Of a stretch of 64,000 nt of DNA, positions 16,025 to 25,177 are shown piece after piece. Source of the stretch: Akkermansiaceae bacterium (GTDB lineage: Bacteria; Verrucomicrobiota; Verrucomicrobiia; Verrucomicrobiales; Akkermansiaceae); contig CAIKHZ010000315.1 of assembly GCA_903827375.1 (NCBI GenBank), positions 1 through 64,000 on the forward strand. Direction: 5' to 3'. The notes under the pieces were generated by a model. The model was given only the letters and a program-made list of their open reading frames with translations, was not told the origin of the DNA and did no database searches. A program made the translations under genes and the position numbers. The first letter of the stretch is position 1; the number at the start of each line of letters is the position of its first letter.

Positions 16025-18778
16025 CTAGGCTGACTTCGACTGAGTTCTGGGGGATGGTGTTCCGGTTCCGCCACCACGCCAGATGAGGCGCAGGGCATCG
16101 AGGCGGAGGCGGGGGGCGATGAGGGCGGTTAGGGATTCATCGCGGCAGACTTGGAGATCGGCGAGTTCGGCGGCTGACACTTGAGGGTTTCGGGTTGCGA
16201 GGTCGGCGAGGCGCTCGAGTTCCGCGTTGAGTGTGTCCTCGGCGAGTTTGTGGGCGGCATCCGCGGGGGCTCGGGCGGCGGTAGCGGCGAGTCGGTGGGC
16301 TGAGGCGAGCATTTTTGGAAAAATCTCGCTGCGGAAAGCGGGTTGGTTCACCAGGCGGCGAGGGTCGCCGGGAATCAGCGCGGCGCTGGGCGGAGCTGTG
16401 TCCGACTCGTTGCCGTGGTGATCGACGAGGATGTGGATGGGGGTGGGTGGCAGGAAGCGGTCGAGGTGCAGGCGGGTGGGAGCTAGCACTTCGAGCACGA
16501 AGGCGCATTCAAGCAGAATCGCCTTGCCGTGACCGGCGTGCCAATGGGCAAAGGACGCGTTGCCCAACTCGCTATCGAGGAGATGATCCAGAGCGCCTAG
16601 AAATACCGGGTGATCTGCGGTGAAAAACGTTAGATCCTCACGGGCTAGGGCGGTGGAGCGGTCGAAGGTGGCGGCCAATCCGTCGGGGGGCAGATCGGCG
16701 AAGACTTCGCTGAGGCGTTGGCCGCGCTCAAAGTGATAGGTTCGGGGGCTCAGGTCGGCGACGTCGAGGCCCAGGTGGTCGAAGAGCCAGATGGCGAAGC
16801 GTTCGAATCGCAGGTCGCGATCGGCCGCACGCAGGGATTCGAGCAAGGCCGTGGCTTTGGCCGGTGAAGGAGCGCTGAGTTCGAGCAGGCGGTCGTGGCC
16901 AGTGGCGAGTTCACGGGAGACTTGGGCCTTGAGATCGCGGCTGCGAGCCAGAAAGACTTGGAACTTTTTGGAGGAGGCGGCGGTATTTTGGAGGGCGTCG
17001 AGTTCTGGCAGGAGCGCGCTGGCGAGGGAGGTGGCTCCCTTGAGCGGATGGCTGAAAGCATCGAGCCCTTCATGGAGCCAGAGGGCCTGAAGTTCGGAGG
17101 GGCTGCGCAGGCCGTATGGCACATGAATGTGAATGGTGCCGCTCTGGCCAATGCGATCGAGGCGGCCGATGCGCTGCTCTAGCAACTCAGGGTCGCGCGG
17201 CAACCCGAACAGCACGAGTTGGCGCGCAAACTGGAAATTGCGCCCTTCGCTGCCGATTTCCGAACACACCAGCAGACGTGCGCCCTCGGGGTCGGCGAAC
17301 CAAGCGGCATTGCGGTCGCGTTGGAGGAGGCTGAGGTCTTCATGAAACAGGGCTGTATCGACTTGGATTTCGGCGAGAAGTTTCTGCTGGATCGCGATAG
17401 CGGCCTCGGGTGATCCGGTGATGAGCAGGATTTTTTCGCTCTGAGGCAGGCTCCGAAGCAGAGTGGCGAGCCAGCGGTAAGGAGAAGCCCCCTTGGCCAG
17501 TGGGTGGAGGTGGGGTTGGCGCTGCGGAAACCCGCTGAGTTGGTCCCGGGTATTGCGAAACAAGACCCGGCCAGTCCCGAATGAGTCGATCAGCTCGGCT
17601 ACCAGTGGCGCCCGGGCAGCCATGTCGCCACTTTGCAGCGCCGCCAAATGTCCTGCAGCGCGAGGGGATCGGGCGCCGAAGGCATCGAGATCGGCCGACA
17701 GTTCGCCGCGCTGGAGGGCATCCACCACTGCGGCGAGCGGACCGTAGCTGCGGGTTTCCTCCAAAAATGCCTCGAGATCCGCGTGGCGATCGGGATCCAA
17801 CAAGCGAAGGCGGGCAAAATGACCGGTTGGCCCGAGTTGTTGGGGCGTGGCGGTCAATAGCAACAGCGATGGAATGTTGCGGGAAAGCGCCTCGACCATC
17901 GCGTAGGCGGCGGAGGGTTCGTTGGGCGACCATTCCAGGTGATGGGCTTCATCGACGATGAGCATCTCGAAGTCGGCGGCGCAGACCTGTGCTGTGCGAT
18001 TTGGCGATTCAGCTAGAAAGGAGCTGGCGGCGAGGATGAGTTGGGCATCGAGAAAGGGATTGGCATCGGCGGCATGGGCTTCCAGCGAGAGACAGCGGTC
18101 TTCGTCGTAAATGGCGAAGCGCAGGTTGAAGCGGCGCAGCAACTCAATGAACCACTGGTGGATGAGCGGCTCGGGAACTAAAATCAGGATGCGTCCGGCC
18201 CGGCCGGTGAGGTGCAGCCGTTGCAATATCAGGCAAGCCTCGATGGTCTTGCCGAGGCCCACCTCGTCGGCTAACAAAACCCGCGGGTGCAGCCGGGCTG
18301 CGGTTTCGGCGACGATGGCCAACTGGTGAGGGAGCAGTTCGATTCGGGCTCCGGCGAACCCGCGTGCTGGAGCGTGGCGGATGCGACTGTTCCAGACGAG
18401 GGCCTGCATGCGGCCGTCAAAGGAACGCGGAGGGTCACACAACCCGGCGAGCAGGCGTTTGTCCGGACGCACGAAACTCAGCGAATCTAGCAACTCTCCT
18501 TCGACCAATTGGCGTCCGCCACCGTGGTAAGTTAGAACACCCTCATGCGCGAAGACCCTCTCCACCGTGAGACGTTGGCCAGCGCGGTCGGCGACTGTAT
18601 CGCCGACCCCGAAGCTCGCACGGACAAGCGGGGCGGTGCCAAACGCATAAGTGCGGCTGGTTTCGGCGGCGGGAAAGCGCAGAGTAACCGTGTCGCCATC
18701 GACGGCCCGAACAACGCCGAGTCCCAAGGCGGGTTCTGAAGTGGAGAGCCAGCGTTGGCCGGGGGCGGGGTGGTGCAT
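16025..18778 (-). CDS. rapA: RapA-like RNA polymerase-associated SWI/SNF ATPase
   Basis: RapA recycles RNA polymerase by remodelling stalled post-termination complexes. 917 residues from the ATG at 18778, whose product begins MHHPAPGQRWLS and aligns by eye with the E. coli RapA N-terminus, including the Tudor-like domain (about 1-110). The SF2 helicase motifs are complete: Walker A ADEVGLGKTIEA (about 170), IDEAHH-type motif II VDEAHHLEW (about 277), LLTATPQQLG motif III, CSEIGSEGRNFQF motif V and EQRIGRLDRIGQ motif VI. The length is close to the 968 of E. coli. The ORF track extends 19 codons further upstream, which I reject. The gene is monocistronic and convergent with the permease. Confidence 0.9.
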   Translation of the reverse strand: MHHPAPGQRWLSTSEPALGLGVVRAVDGDTVTLRFPAAETSRTYAFGTAPLVRASFGVGDTVADRAGQRLTVERVFAHEGVLTYHGGGRQLVEGELLDSLSFVRPDKRLLAGLCDPPRSFDGRMQALVWNSRIRHAPARGFAGARIELLPHQLAIVAETAARLHPRVLLADEVGLGKTIEACLILQRLHLTGRAGRILILVPEPLIHQWFIELLRRFNLRFAIYDEDRCLSLEAHAADANPFLDAQLILAASSFLAESPNRTAQVCAADFEMLIVDEAHHLEWSPNEPSAAYAMVEALSRNIPSLLLLTATPQQLGPTGHFARLRLLDPDRHADLEAFLEETRSYGPLAAVVDALQRGELSADLDAFGARSPRAAGHLAALQSGDMAARAPLVAELIDSFGTGRVLFRNTRDQLSGFPQRQPHLHPLAKGASPYRWLATLLRSLPQSEKILLITGSPEAAIAIQQKLLAEIQVDTALFHEDLSLLQRDRNAAWFADPEGARLLVCSEIGSEGRNFQFARQLVLFGLPRDPELLEQRIGRLDRIGQSGTIHIHVPYGLRSPSELQALWLHEGLDAFSHPLKGATSLASALLPELDALQNTAASSKKFQVFLARSRDLKAQVSRELATGHDRLLELSAPSPAKATALLESLRAADRDLRFERFAIWLFDHLGLDVADLSPRTYHFERGQRLSEVFADLPPDGLAATFDRSTALAREDLTFFTADHPVFLGALDHLLDSELGNASFAHWHAGHGKAILLECAFVLEVLAPTRLHLDRFLPPTPIHILVDHHGNESDTAPPSAALIPGDPRRLVNQPAFRSEIFPKMLASAHRLAATAARAPADAAHKLAEDTLNAELERLADLATRNPQVSAAELADLQVCRDESLTALIAPRLRLDALRLIWRGGGTGTPSPRTQSKSA

Positions 18779-18853
18779 GTGGGAAAAGTTCAGAACTTGC
18801 AGGTGGGGCAACGCCCGGCCGGATTGACCAAGCATGGCCGGCTGGCAAATTCC

Positions 18854-19711
18854 TTAGGCCCGCAGATCGTGCTGGACGACTTCGCCGGGGCGGGTGCTGG
18901 TGTTAGGCCAGAGTTTTCGGCCCGGATAGATCGAAGTGTGGATGCCGGTGTGAACGTGGTCCCCGACAATGGCACCGAATTTGCGCCGACCCGTGTCCAA
19001 CAGCTCGCCACCGACCATCGAGCGGTGGTTTTTCCCGTCATGACGGAAGTTGGAAACGATCGTGCCGGCACCGAAGTTGACGGCCTCGCCTAACACGGAA
19101 TCGCCGACGTACGATAGGTGACCGACGTTGGTGCGGGACAAAATCAGCGAGTTCTTGATCTCCACGGACTGGCCGATGTGGCAGGCGTCGCCAATGCTGG
19201 TGTGGCCGCGGATATAACAATTCGGGCCGATCCGGCACTTGGCCCCCACCACCACGTTGCCCTCGATGAACACCCCGGGCAAAATCCGTGAACCCGCGCC
19301 CAAATGGACAATTCCCTCCAGCACCGCCGACGGATGAACCTCCCCGAGCAACTCGGATTTTTCCAGACCACCCACGTAGGCCTCGTTGGCCCGCAAAAAA
19401 TCCCAAGGGTGGCGGATGACAAACGAGCGCGTCGCCGCAACGGCTCGCGATGGATCGGGAGTGGCGCCACGCCACGCCAAAGGATTGAGAAAGGCGTCCA
19501 CCAGAGTGTCGGTGGCTCCTGTCAAAGCAGTTAGGTCCAAGGTTGCCAGCCAAGCGTGCGGGTGAAGGGAAATCGCCTCGTTAGCCAGTCCGGCGTTGGC
19601 GACGGCCATCTTCTGGTGTTGCCACAGCGGGATGTTGCCAATGGGAAACTCCTCGATGCTGCGGGTGAGTGACAGCGGCTCACAGTCGGATGAGGCTCGG
19701 GAATCCATCAC
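18854..19711 (-). CDS. GlmU-like left-handed beta-helix acetyltransferase
   Basis: 285 residues. The C-terminal half is a left-handed beta-helix of hexapeptide repeats (VIIEGNVVVGAKCRIGPNCYI-like turns). It has the GlmU-type segment VEIKNSLILSRTNVGHLSYVGDSVLGEAVNFGAGTI, pointing to glucosamine-1-phosphate N-acetyltransferase activity. The N-terminal ~110 residues are not a GlmU pyrophosphorylase: the GxGTRM signature is absent, although RHPWDFLRANEAYV recalls the tail of sugar nucleotidyltransferases. It starts 8 bp after the glmM stop, so the pair probably supplies N-acetylglucosamine-1-phosphate for peptidoglycan and LPS synthesis. The uridylyltransferase step would need another enzyme. Confidence 0.8.
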   Translation of the reverse strand: MMDSRASSDCEPLSLTRSIEEFPIGNIPLWQHQKMAVANAGLANEAISLHPHAWLATLDLTALTGATDTLVDAFLNPLAWRGATPDPSRAVAATRSFVIRHPWDFLRANEAYVGGLEKSELLGEVHPSAVLEGIVHLGAGSRILPGVFIEGNVVVGAKCRIGPNCYIRGHTSIGDACHIGQSVEIKNSLILSRTNVGHLSYVGDSVLGEAVNFGAGTIVSNFRHDGKNHRSMVGGELLDTGRRKFGAIVGDHVHTGIHTSIYPGRKLWPNTSTRPGEVVQHDLRA

Positions 19712-19719
19712 GGGGCAGG

Positions 19720-21072
19720 TTAGCGGATTTCGTCGGTGATGGCACTGGCGAATTTGCTCACCCAGATGCGCACTTGTTCGATGTCCTTGTGCTCGACGAG
19801 AACGCGGATTTTATTCTCGGTGCCCGAATAGCGGATCAAGTGGCGGCCGTTGTCGCCAAACGCCTCAGTCGCCTGGCTCATCAACCGCTGCAGTTTGGGC
19901 AGACTTTCCAAGGGCGGCTTGGCCACCAGCGGGATGTTGGCGAGCTGCGTCGGGTATTCCTGCATCACTGCGGCGAGTTGGTTCAGGGTGGCATTGCGGG
20001 CATGCATCATTCGCAGCACTTGCAGCGCACTGAGGATTCCGTCGCCGGTGGTCGCATGATCCGCGAAAATGAGGTGGCCGGAATTCTCGCCGCCAAACGA
20101 ATACCCGTGCTTGCGAATGCACTCGATGACGCTGCGGTCGCCCACTGCGGTGGTTTCAAGTTTGATGCCGTGCTGGGCCATTGCCTCCCGCAGCCCCAGA
20201 TTACTCATCACCGTGGCCACCAGCGTGTTATGACGCAATTTCCCTTGCTCTTTCAGACTGATTGCACACAGCGCCAGAATCCGGTCGCCACTCACCACTT
20301 GACCGCTGGCATCGGTGAAAATGACACGGTCGGCGTCGCCATCGAAGGAAATGCCGAGGTCTGCGTTGTGGCGGCGTACCAGCTCGCCGGCGGTTTCCGG
20401 ATAGAGAGCGCCGCAGCCTTCGTTGATATTGATGCCGTCGGGCTGGCAGCCGGTGACAATGACCTCCGCGCCGAGTTCCTTGAAAATGAGCGGGGCAATG
20501 AAATACGCCGCCCCATGCCCGCAATCGACCACCACCTTGAGCCCGTGCAAGGGCACGTTGTCCGCCGTCTGCTTCGAAAATTCAATGTAGCGGCCTCGCG
20601 CGTCGTCAATCCGGTGCGCCTTGCCAATCTGGCGGGCCGGCAGAGGATCTGACTCTGGCTCCAAGCGCAGCACGTGGCTCTCAATGGACGTTTCCAGCTC
20701 ATCAGATAACTTGTAGCCGTCTGGCCCGAATATCTTCATCCCGTTGTCCTCGTACGGATTGTGCGAGGCGGTGATCATGATGCCCGCCGCCGCGCCCATC
20801 GACTTCGTCAAATGCGCCACCGCTGGCGTCGGCATCGGCCCAACCATGAACACGTCCATGCCCATCGACACCAGTCCGCTGGTGAGCGCCGTTTCCAGCA
20901 TGTAACCCGAAATCCGCGTGTCTTTGCCGACCAGTACCCGGTTGCGGTTGACGCCGGATGAGCGCAGCACTCGTGCCACTGCCTTGCCTAGCAACAGGGC
21001 AACCTCGGCGGTGATGGGAAATTCATTGGCACGGCCACGTATGCCGTCAGTTCCAAAAAGTTTTTGTTTCAT
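19720..21072 (-). CDS. glmM: Phosphoglucosamine mutase
   Basis: Converts glucosamine 6-phosphate to glucosamine 1-phosphate for UDP-GlcNAc synthesis in the cytoplasm. 450 residues from the ATG at 21070-21072 (MKQKLFGTDGIRGRAN), matching the normal family length and N-terminal FGTDGIRG motif; the track adds 30 unsupported residues. The phosphoserine loop is TASHNPYEDNGMK, the metal loop is DGDADR, the sugar-binding motif is GGENSGH, and the C-terminal phosphate loop is RYSGTENKIRV. It is the first gene of a two-gene unit with the GlmU-like acetyltransferase. A long 578-bp non-coding stretch lies upstream. Confidence 0.95.
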   Translation of the reverse strand: MKQKLFGTDGIRGRANEFPITAEVALLLGKAVARVLRSSGVNRNRVLVGKDTRISGYMLETALTSGLVSMGMDVFMVGPMPTPAVAHLTKSMGAAAGIMITASHNPYEDNGMKIFGPDGYKLSDELETSIESHVLRLEPESDPLPARQIGKAHRIDDARGRYIEFSKQTADNVPLHGLKVVVDCGHGAAYFIAPLIFKELGAEVIVTGCQPDGININEGCGALYPETAGELVRRHNADLGISFDGDADRVIFTDASGQVVSGDRILALCAISLKEQGKLRHNTLVATVMSNLGLREAMAQHGIKLETTAVGDRSVIECIRKHGYSFGGENSGHLIFADHATTGDGILSALQVLRMMHARNATLNQLAAVMQEYPTQLANIPLVAKPPLESLPKLQRLMSQATEAFGDNGRHLIRYSGTENKIRVLVEHKDIEQVRIWVSKFASAITDEIR

Positions 21073-21650
21073 AGGGGAGAGAGGATTGTTCAGATATCCT
21101 TGAACAGGGGAAGGTAAAAAATGCGCGATTTGAAGAAAACAGCGTCCACCGCAGGCCATCATGACGGCAGTTCGGACGGTGGCCAGAACACGGCCAAGGA
21201 CTGAAAATCAACAAAATTCCTAAAGACGGGCTAGAGCATCGCAGCCTCCTGCCTGTGTCACAAGGCCAAAGACCGCCGGACTGTGCAGGATTTTCAGGTT
21301 CACGGGCGTTCGTTCTTGCCAAAGCCACAAAACTCAATAGCCTCCGCCCTGAGCAGGTTTTTCCTCCCCTCCGATGCCCGCATCCGGCCTTCCGCCTTGC
21401 ACCCACAACCGGGTGACACCGGTCGGACGGCAACCCGGAATCCAGAACATCTTGTCTCAAACGGGCGGCGGCGCAAGCTGATCCGCTCCGACCTTGGTGA
21501 TGTCCGGTCCGCACCGTAGTGGAACCTCACCCCGGCACCAATAAGCCGGCCGTCGGAGAGGATTGGTCAGCACGCAGGTCCATACCAGCACCGCCGGGCT
21601 CTCCGCCCGCCGCGCCGGGCCGCCCGAAACCACGACACCCATGCTAAACC
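21073..21650. other. Long divergent intergenic region
   Basis: 578 bases between glmM (minus) and the RRM protein (plus). No ORF with protein-like composition is seen. I checked by eye for RNase P RNA, 4.5S RNA, tmRNA and cobalamin-type riboswitch cores and found none convincing. The part close to the RRM start (about 21490-21650) is C-rich with short GC-rich inverted segments such as GCCGGCCGTCGG, so a structured 5' leader is possible. Confidence 0.4.
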
Positions 21651-22757
21651 ATGTCGAATGCAACACAACACTCCCACAATCCGGGAGACCCCAAACGACG
21701 CCGCTCCCGCGGCGGCCAAAACCGACGCAACAACAACCAACAGAATAGCCGCGGCCAAGGCCGCGATTCCTCCCGTGACCGCGACAACCGCGGCCAGACG
21801 CAGAATCGCAACCCCAACGCCCCAAGCAACCCAAGCAACGTGCCGCTGCGCAAGTACGCCCCTATCAAACTCAAGTGGTGGCAAAAACTGCTCCAACTCG
21901 TCAGCTTCGGTGTCTATAAAGCGCCGACCCGTCCGACCCAGCGTTCCGCCCGCCCGCCCGAGCCCGCCAAACCGGCGCTCGAGACAAAGGTGAAAACCAA
22001 CACCCGCAATCTGCGCAGCGGTGAAGCTGAAACCGATTCGGGTGGCGAACGCCGCGACGGTGAACGTCGGCGCGACCGTGGCCAGGACCGTGGCCAGGAC
22101 CGCAGCCAGGACCGCAACCAAGACCGTGGCAGTGCCCGCAATGGCGAGCGCAGTCGGGGTGGTGACCGGTCCAGCGTGGAATCAGCACGAGTGTACGTTG
22201 GCAATTTGTCCTATGACGTCTCGGAAAGCGACTTGCAGGATCTTTTCAAAGGGATCGGCGGAGTGCGCAACGTGGAGATCGTTTACAATCGCAGTACCCA
22301 CCGCTCAAAAGGATACGGCTTTGTGGAAATGCTCCACATGGACGAAGCCAAACGCGCCGTGGAAGTGCTCCACGATCAGCCGTTCATGGGCCGCAAATTG
22401 ACCGTCTCCGGTGCCCAATCCAAGGGCCTCGATGATCGCGAAGACAAGGAAGAACGAGATGATCGCCCGGAGCGCCCGGAGCGCCCGGAACGGCGTCCCC
22501 GTGCCGCAGTGTCAGATGTCGTGGTGCCCGCCGCCATGGCGAGCGCCGAAGCAGAACCCACCGTGACCCCCGAGAGCCTCGAAGCTAGCGCTGAAATCCT
22601 CACCATCATCGAAACAGTCCCTGCACCAGAAGTCGAGGTTGCCGTCGAAGCCCCACAAGCTGAGGTCGCCGTCGAGCCTCTGCCAGTCGAGCCACCTGCT
22701 GAAGCCTGTGTTGCAGCAGTCTTCACTGCTGCGGAAACTCAGGTGCCAGTCGCATAA
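21651..22757 (+). CDS. RRM-domain RNA-binding protein with disordered arms
   Basis: 368 residues. The single RNA recognition motif (about residues 182-262) has both RNP signatures, VYVGNLSYDV (RNP2) and KGYGFVEML (RNP1), so single-stranded RNA binding is expected. The N-terminal arm is Arg/Asn/Gln/Gly-rich and contains a QDRG/QDRS repeat. It also holds a distinctive ordered-looking patch, KLKWWQKLLQLVSFGVYKAP. The C-terminal arm switches to Pro/Glu/Arg repeats and then an acidic Ala/Val/Glu/Pro tail. Small bacterial RRM proteins are often cold- or stress-associated RNA chaperones; this role is inferred. The gene is monocistronic, with a long leader and a strong terminator. Confidence 0.85.
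   Translation: MSNATQHSHNPGDPKRRRSRGGQNRRNNNQQNSRGQGRDSSRDRDNRGQTQNRNPNAPSNPSNVPLRKYAPIKLKWWQKLLQLVSFGVYKAPTRPTQRSARPPEPAKPALETKVKTNTRNLRSGEAETDSGGERRDGERRRDRGQDRGQDRSQDRNQDRGSARNGERSRGGDRSSVESARVYVGNLSYDVSESDLQDLFKGIGGVRNVEIVYNRSTHRSKGYGFVEMLHMDEAKRAVEVLHDQPFMGRKLTVSGAQSKGLDDREDKEERDDRPERPERPERRPRAAVSDVVVPAAMASAEAEPTVTPESLEASAEILTIIETVPAPEVEVAVEAPQAEVAVEPLPVEPPAEACVAAVFTAAETQVPVA
22072..22130 (+). repeat. 12-bp in-frame tandem repeat in RRM gene
   Basis: About four and a half copies of a 12-bp unit of the form GACCGTGGCCAG encode D-R-G/S/N-Q repeats in the disordered N-terminal arm. The copies differ mainly at the third residue. Such units can change length by slippage. Confidence 0.75.
22464..22492 (+). 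repeat. 9-bp in-frame tandem repeat in RRM gene
   Basis: Three near-identical copies of CGCCCGGAG encode RPE units just after the RRM fold. The tract continues the charged, disordered linker. Confidence 0.7.
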
Positions 22758-22784
22758 CCCAAATTTGCGCCTCGTCGCATTCCC

Positions 22785-22822
22785 AAAGCCCCGTCCGGCC
22801 CCGCCGGGCCGGGCTTTTTTTT
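22785..22822 (+). terminator. Rho-independent terminator after RRM gene
   Basis: An AAAGCCC arm and a GGCCC arm pair with GGGCC and GGGCT on the other side of a CGCC loop, with one 5-nt bulge. The hairpin is followed directly by a run of eight Ts. It ends the RRM transcript 27 bp after the stop. Confidence 0.85.
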
Positions 22823-22873
22823 GTAAACAGTCACCCTCTCAATTGCTAGGATTCAATCAATTGGAAAATTAGA

Positions 22874-22913
22874 GACGCGGGCCTTGACCTTCGGGTGGCG
22901 GTGTGCCTAGCGT
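22874..22913 (+). promoter_or_regulatory. Possible sucCD promoter
   Basis: TTGACC, an 18-base spacer and TAGCGT lie in the gap between the RRM terminator and sucC, about 60 bp before its start. The -35 is good and the -10 is weak. No other candidate is visible in the gap. Confidence 0.35.
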
Positions 22914-22968
22914 CGCCGCGCCGAGGCACGCGCCATGGCCGTATCTCCGCCAAATTTTCGCAGACAAT

Positions 22969-24147
22969 ATGAACATTCACGAATACCAAGCCAAGGAACT
23001 TTTTGATAGATTCGGTGTGCCCAGCCCCAAGGGCAAGGCGGCCGCCACCCCCAAGGAGGCCTACGACGCCGCCAAATGGCTGGATGTGTCCAATTTAGTG
23101 GTCAAGGCCCAGGTGCATGCCGGGGGGCGGGGCAAAGGGGTGTTCAAGAGTGGCTTCAAAGGGGGGGTGCAGTTGGTGGATTCTGCGGAGGCGGTGCGGG
23201 AGGTGGCGGCGAAGATGCTGGGAGAGGTGCTGGTGACGAAGCAGACCGGGGAGGCCGGGCGCTTGGTGCGCAAGGTGATGGTGACGGAAACCGTGAACAT
23301 TGAGCGGGAGATTTATCTGGCGATTCTGATGGACCGTGAGTCGCGCCGTCCGGTGATTATCGCCTCGACGGAAGGCGGCATGGACATTGAGGAAGTGGCG
23401 GCAAAGACGCCGGAGAAGATCATCCGGGAGTCGGTCCATCCGTTGGCCGGGCTGCAAGCCTATCAGGTCCGCAAACTCTGTGAGGCGCTCGGTTTCAATA
23501 CCACGGCCCGGCAGTTCGGGCGCTTGTTGCACGCGCTTTACAAGCTGTTCATCGAGTGCGATTGCTCGATGGTTGAGATCAATCCAGTGGTGGTGACCAC
23601 GGATGACCATGTGTACGCGTTGGATGCGAAGTTCAACTTTGATGACAATGCGTTGTTCCGGCACCCGGAGATTTTAGCGATGCGCGATCCGGAGGAAGAA
23701 GACCCGCGGGAAGTAATGGCGTCGGAATTCGGCCTCAACTACATCGGCTTGGATGGCAATATTGCCTGTTTGGTGAATGGGGCCGGGCTGGCGATGGCCA
23801 CGATGGACATCATCAAGTACTACGGAGGGGATCCGGCGAATTTCCTCGATGTGGGCGGCGGCGCCACCAAGGAACAAGTGGTGGCCGCCTTCAAGATCAT
23901 TCTTGGCGACCCGGCGGTCAAAGGCATCTTGGTCAATATCTTTGGCGGCATCATGGATTGTGATGTGATTGCCAACGGCATCGTTGAGGCCACCCGCGAG
24001 GTCGGCTTGAGTCTGCCTTTAGTGGTGCGCCTCGAAGGCAACAACGTCGAGGCCGGCCGCCGGACGCTTGCCAGTTCGCAGGTCGCCCTGGTAACCGCCA
24101 CCACGATGGCTGATGCCGCCCAGAAAATCGTTGCTGCGGTCAAATAG
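22969..24147 (+). CDS. sucC: Succinyl-CoA synthetase, beta subunit
   Basis: ATP-grasp beta subunit of the TCA-cycle enzyme that interconverts succinyl-CoA and succinate with substrate-level phosphorylation. 392 residues starting [20 protein letters not shown], a near-universal N-terminus for the family. The ATP-grasp region has [15 protein letters not shown]. The C-terminal flavodoxin-like domain contains [30 protein letters not shown] and [12 protein letters not shown]. The track's 22 extra N-terminal codons are rejected in favour of the ATG at 22969. sucD follows 46 bp downstream on the same strand. Confidence 0.95.
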   Translation: MNIHEYQAKELFDRFGVPSPKGKAAATPKEAYDAAKWLDVSNLVVKAQVHAGGRGKGVFKSGFKGGVQLVDSAEAVREVAAKMLGEVLVTKQTGEAGRLVRKVMVTETVNIEREIYLAILMDRESRRPVIIASTEGGMDIEEVAAKTPEKIIRESVHPLAGLQAYQVRKLCEALGFNTTARQFGRLLHALYKLFIECDCSMVEINPVVVTTDDHVYALDAKFNFDDNALFRHPEILAMRDPEEEDPREVMASEFGLNYIGLDGNIACLVNGAGLAMATMDIIKYYGGDPANFLDVGGGATKEQVVAAFKIILGDPAVKGILVNIFGGIMDCDVIANGIVEATREVGLSLPLVVRLEGNNVEAGRRTLASSQVALVTATTMADAAQKIVAAVK

Positions 24148-24193
24148 TCCGTCGCTCTAAATATAACCATTTCATCCCACCTACATTTTTCCC

Positions 24194-25099
24194 ATGTCTA
24201 TTCTCGTTGACGAAACCACCAAGGTTCTAGTTCAGGGCATCACCGGCAGTTTTGGTGCCCGCCATGCTCAGCTCAGTATTGATTACGGCACGCAGATTGT
24301 TGCCGGGGTCACTCCGGCCAAGGGCGGGCAAACGTTCGACCACGCCGGCAAGAAAGTGCCCATCTACGACACCGTGTCGGCCGCCGCCAAGGAAAGCGGT
24401 GCCACTGTATCGGTTATTTTCGTGCCGCCAGCCTATGCTGGTGACGCCATTTTGGAAGCGGTGGACGCCGGACTTGATCTGGTGGTTTGCATCACGGAAG
24501 GCATTCCGGTGATGGATATGATGCGGGTGCGCGCCATGATGGTCGGGAGCAAGACGCGGTTGGTGGGACCCAACTGCCCGGGCATTGTCACGCCGGGGCA
24601 TGGCGAGAAAAGCTACGGCGGTTGCCGCATCGGCATATCTCCCGGCTACATTCACAAGCGCGGCAACGTCGGCGTGGTATCTCGCTCCGGCACACTCACC
24701 TATGAGGCGGTGTGGCAATTGACGCAGGCCGGGTATGGGCAGAGCACCTGTGTGGGGATTGGTGGAGACCCGATCAACGGCACCTCACATATCGACGTGC
24801 TCAAGATGTTTAATGACGACCCGGAGACGGAAGCCATCATCATGATCGGTGAAATCGGCGGCAATGCCGAAGCCGAAGCCGCGCGCTGGGCCAAGGAATT
24901 TTGCAAAAAACCCATCGCTGGCTTCATCGCTGGTGCCACAGCGCCGGCCGGGCGCCGCATGGGCCATGCTGGGGCCATTGTAGGCGGTGAGGAAGACACC
25001 GCCCGCGCCAAGAAACGCATTCTAGCCGAGTGCGGGATTGCTGTGGCAGAGACTCCCAGCGTCATGGCCAGCACCTTGCTGCAACACTGGGGCAAATAA
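24194..25099 (+). CDS. sucD: Succinyl-CoA synthetase, alpha subunit
   Basis: Partner of SucC; binds CoA and carries the phosphohistidine. 301 residues beginning MSILVDETTKVLVQGITG. The CoA-binding Rossmann portion includes LVQGITGSFGARH. VGPNCPGI is intact, and the active-site His lies in GRRMGHAGAIVGG near residue 255. Full family length. It ends 17 bp before a bidirectional terminator. Confidence 0.95.
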   Translation: MSILVDETTKVLVQGITGSFGARHAQLSIDYGTQIVAGVTPAKGGQTFDHAGKKVPIYDTVSAAAKESGATVSVIFVPPAYAGDAILEAVDAGLDLVVCITEGIPVMDMMRVRAMMVGSKTRLVGPNCPGIVTPGHGEKSYGGCRIGISPGYIHKRGNVGVVSRSGTLTYEAVWQLTQAGYGQSTCVGIGGDPINGTSHIDVLKMFNDDPETEAIIMIGEIGGNAEAEAARWAKEFCKKPIAGFIAGATAPAGRRMGHAGAIVGGEEDTARAKKRILAECGIAVAETPSVMASTLLQHWGK

Positions 25100-25121
25100 G
25101 CCGCCCCAGTCTCAATCACAC

Positions 25122-25163
25122 AAAAAAAGCCCGATCCGTCATGTGGACAGATCGGGCTTTTGT
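25122..25163 (+). terminator. Bidirectional terminator between sucD and a lipoprotein gene
   Basis: AAAAGCCCGATC and GATCGGGCTTTT form a perfect stem around a 13-nt loop, with A-run and T-run flanks. It can therefore terminate both sucCD (plus) and the small lipoprotein gene (minus). Confidence 0.88.
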
Positions 25164-25177
25164 GATTGAAGGCAGGA

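Noticed and set aside
19669-20652. 327-codon plus-strand ORF opposite glmM
   Set aside because: It is the antisense shadow; glmM motifs prove the coding strand.
21500-21560. Minus-strand CCGGCTTATTGG and GGAGGGGAGGAAA resemble pieces of RNase P RNA
   Set aside because: The two pieces occur in the wrong order for RNase P RNA and the rest of the conserved core is absent, so this is chance similarity.
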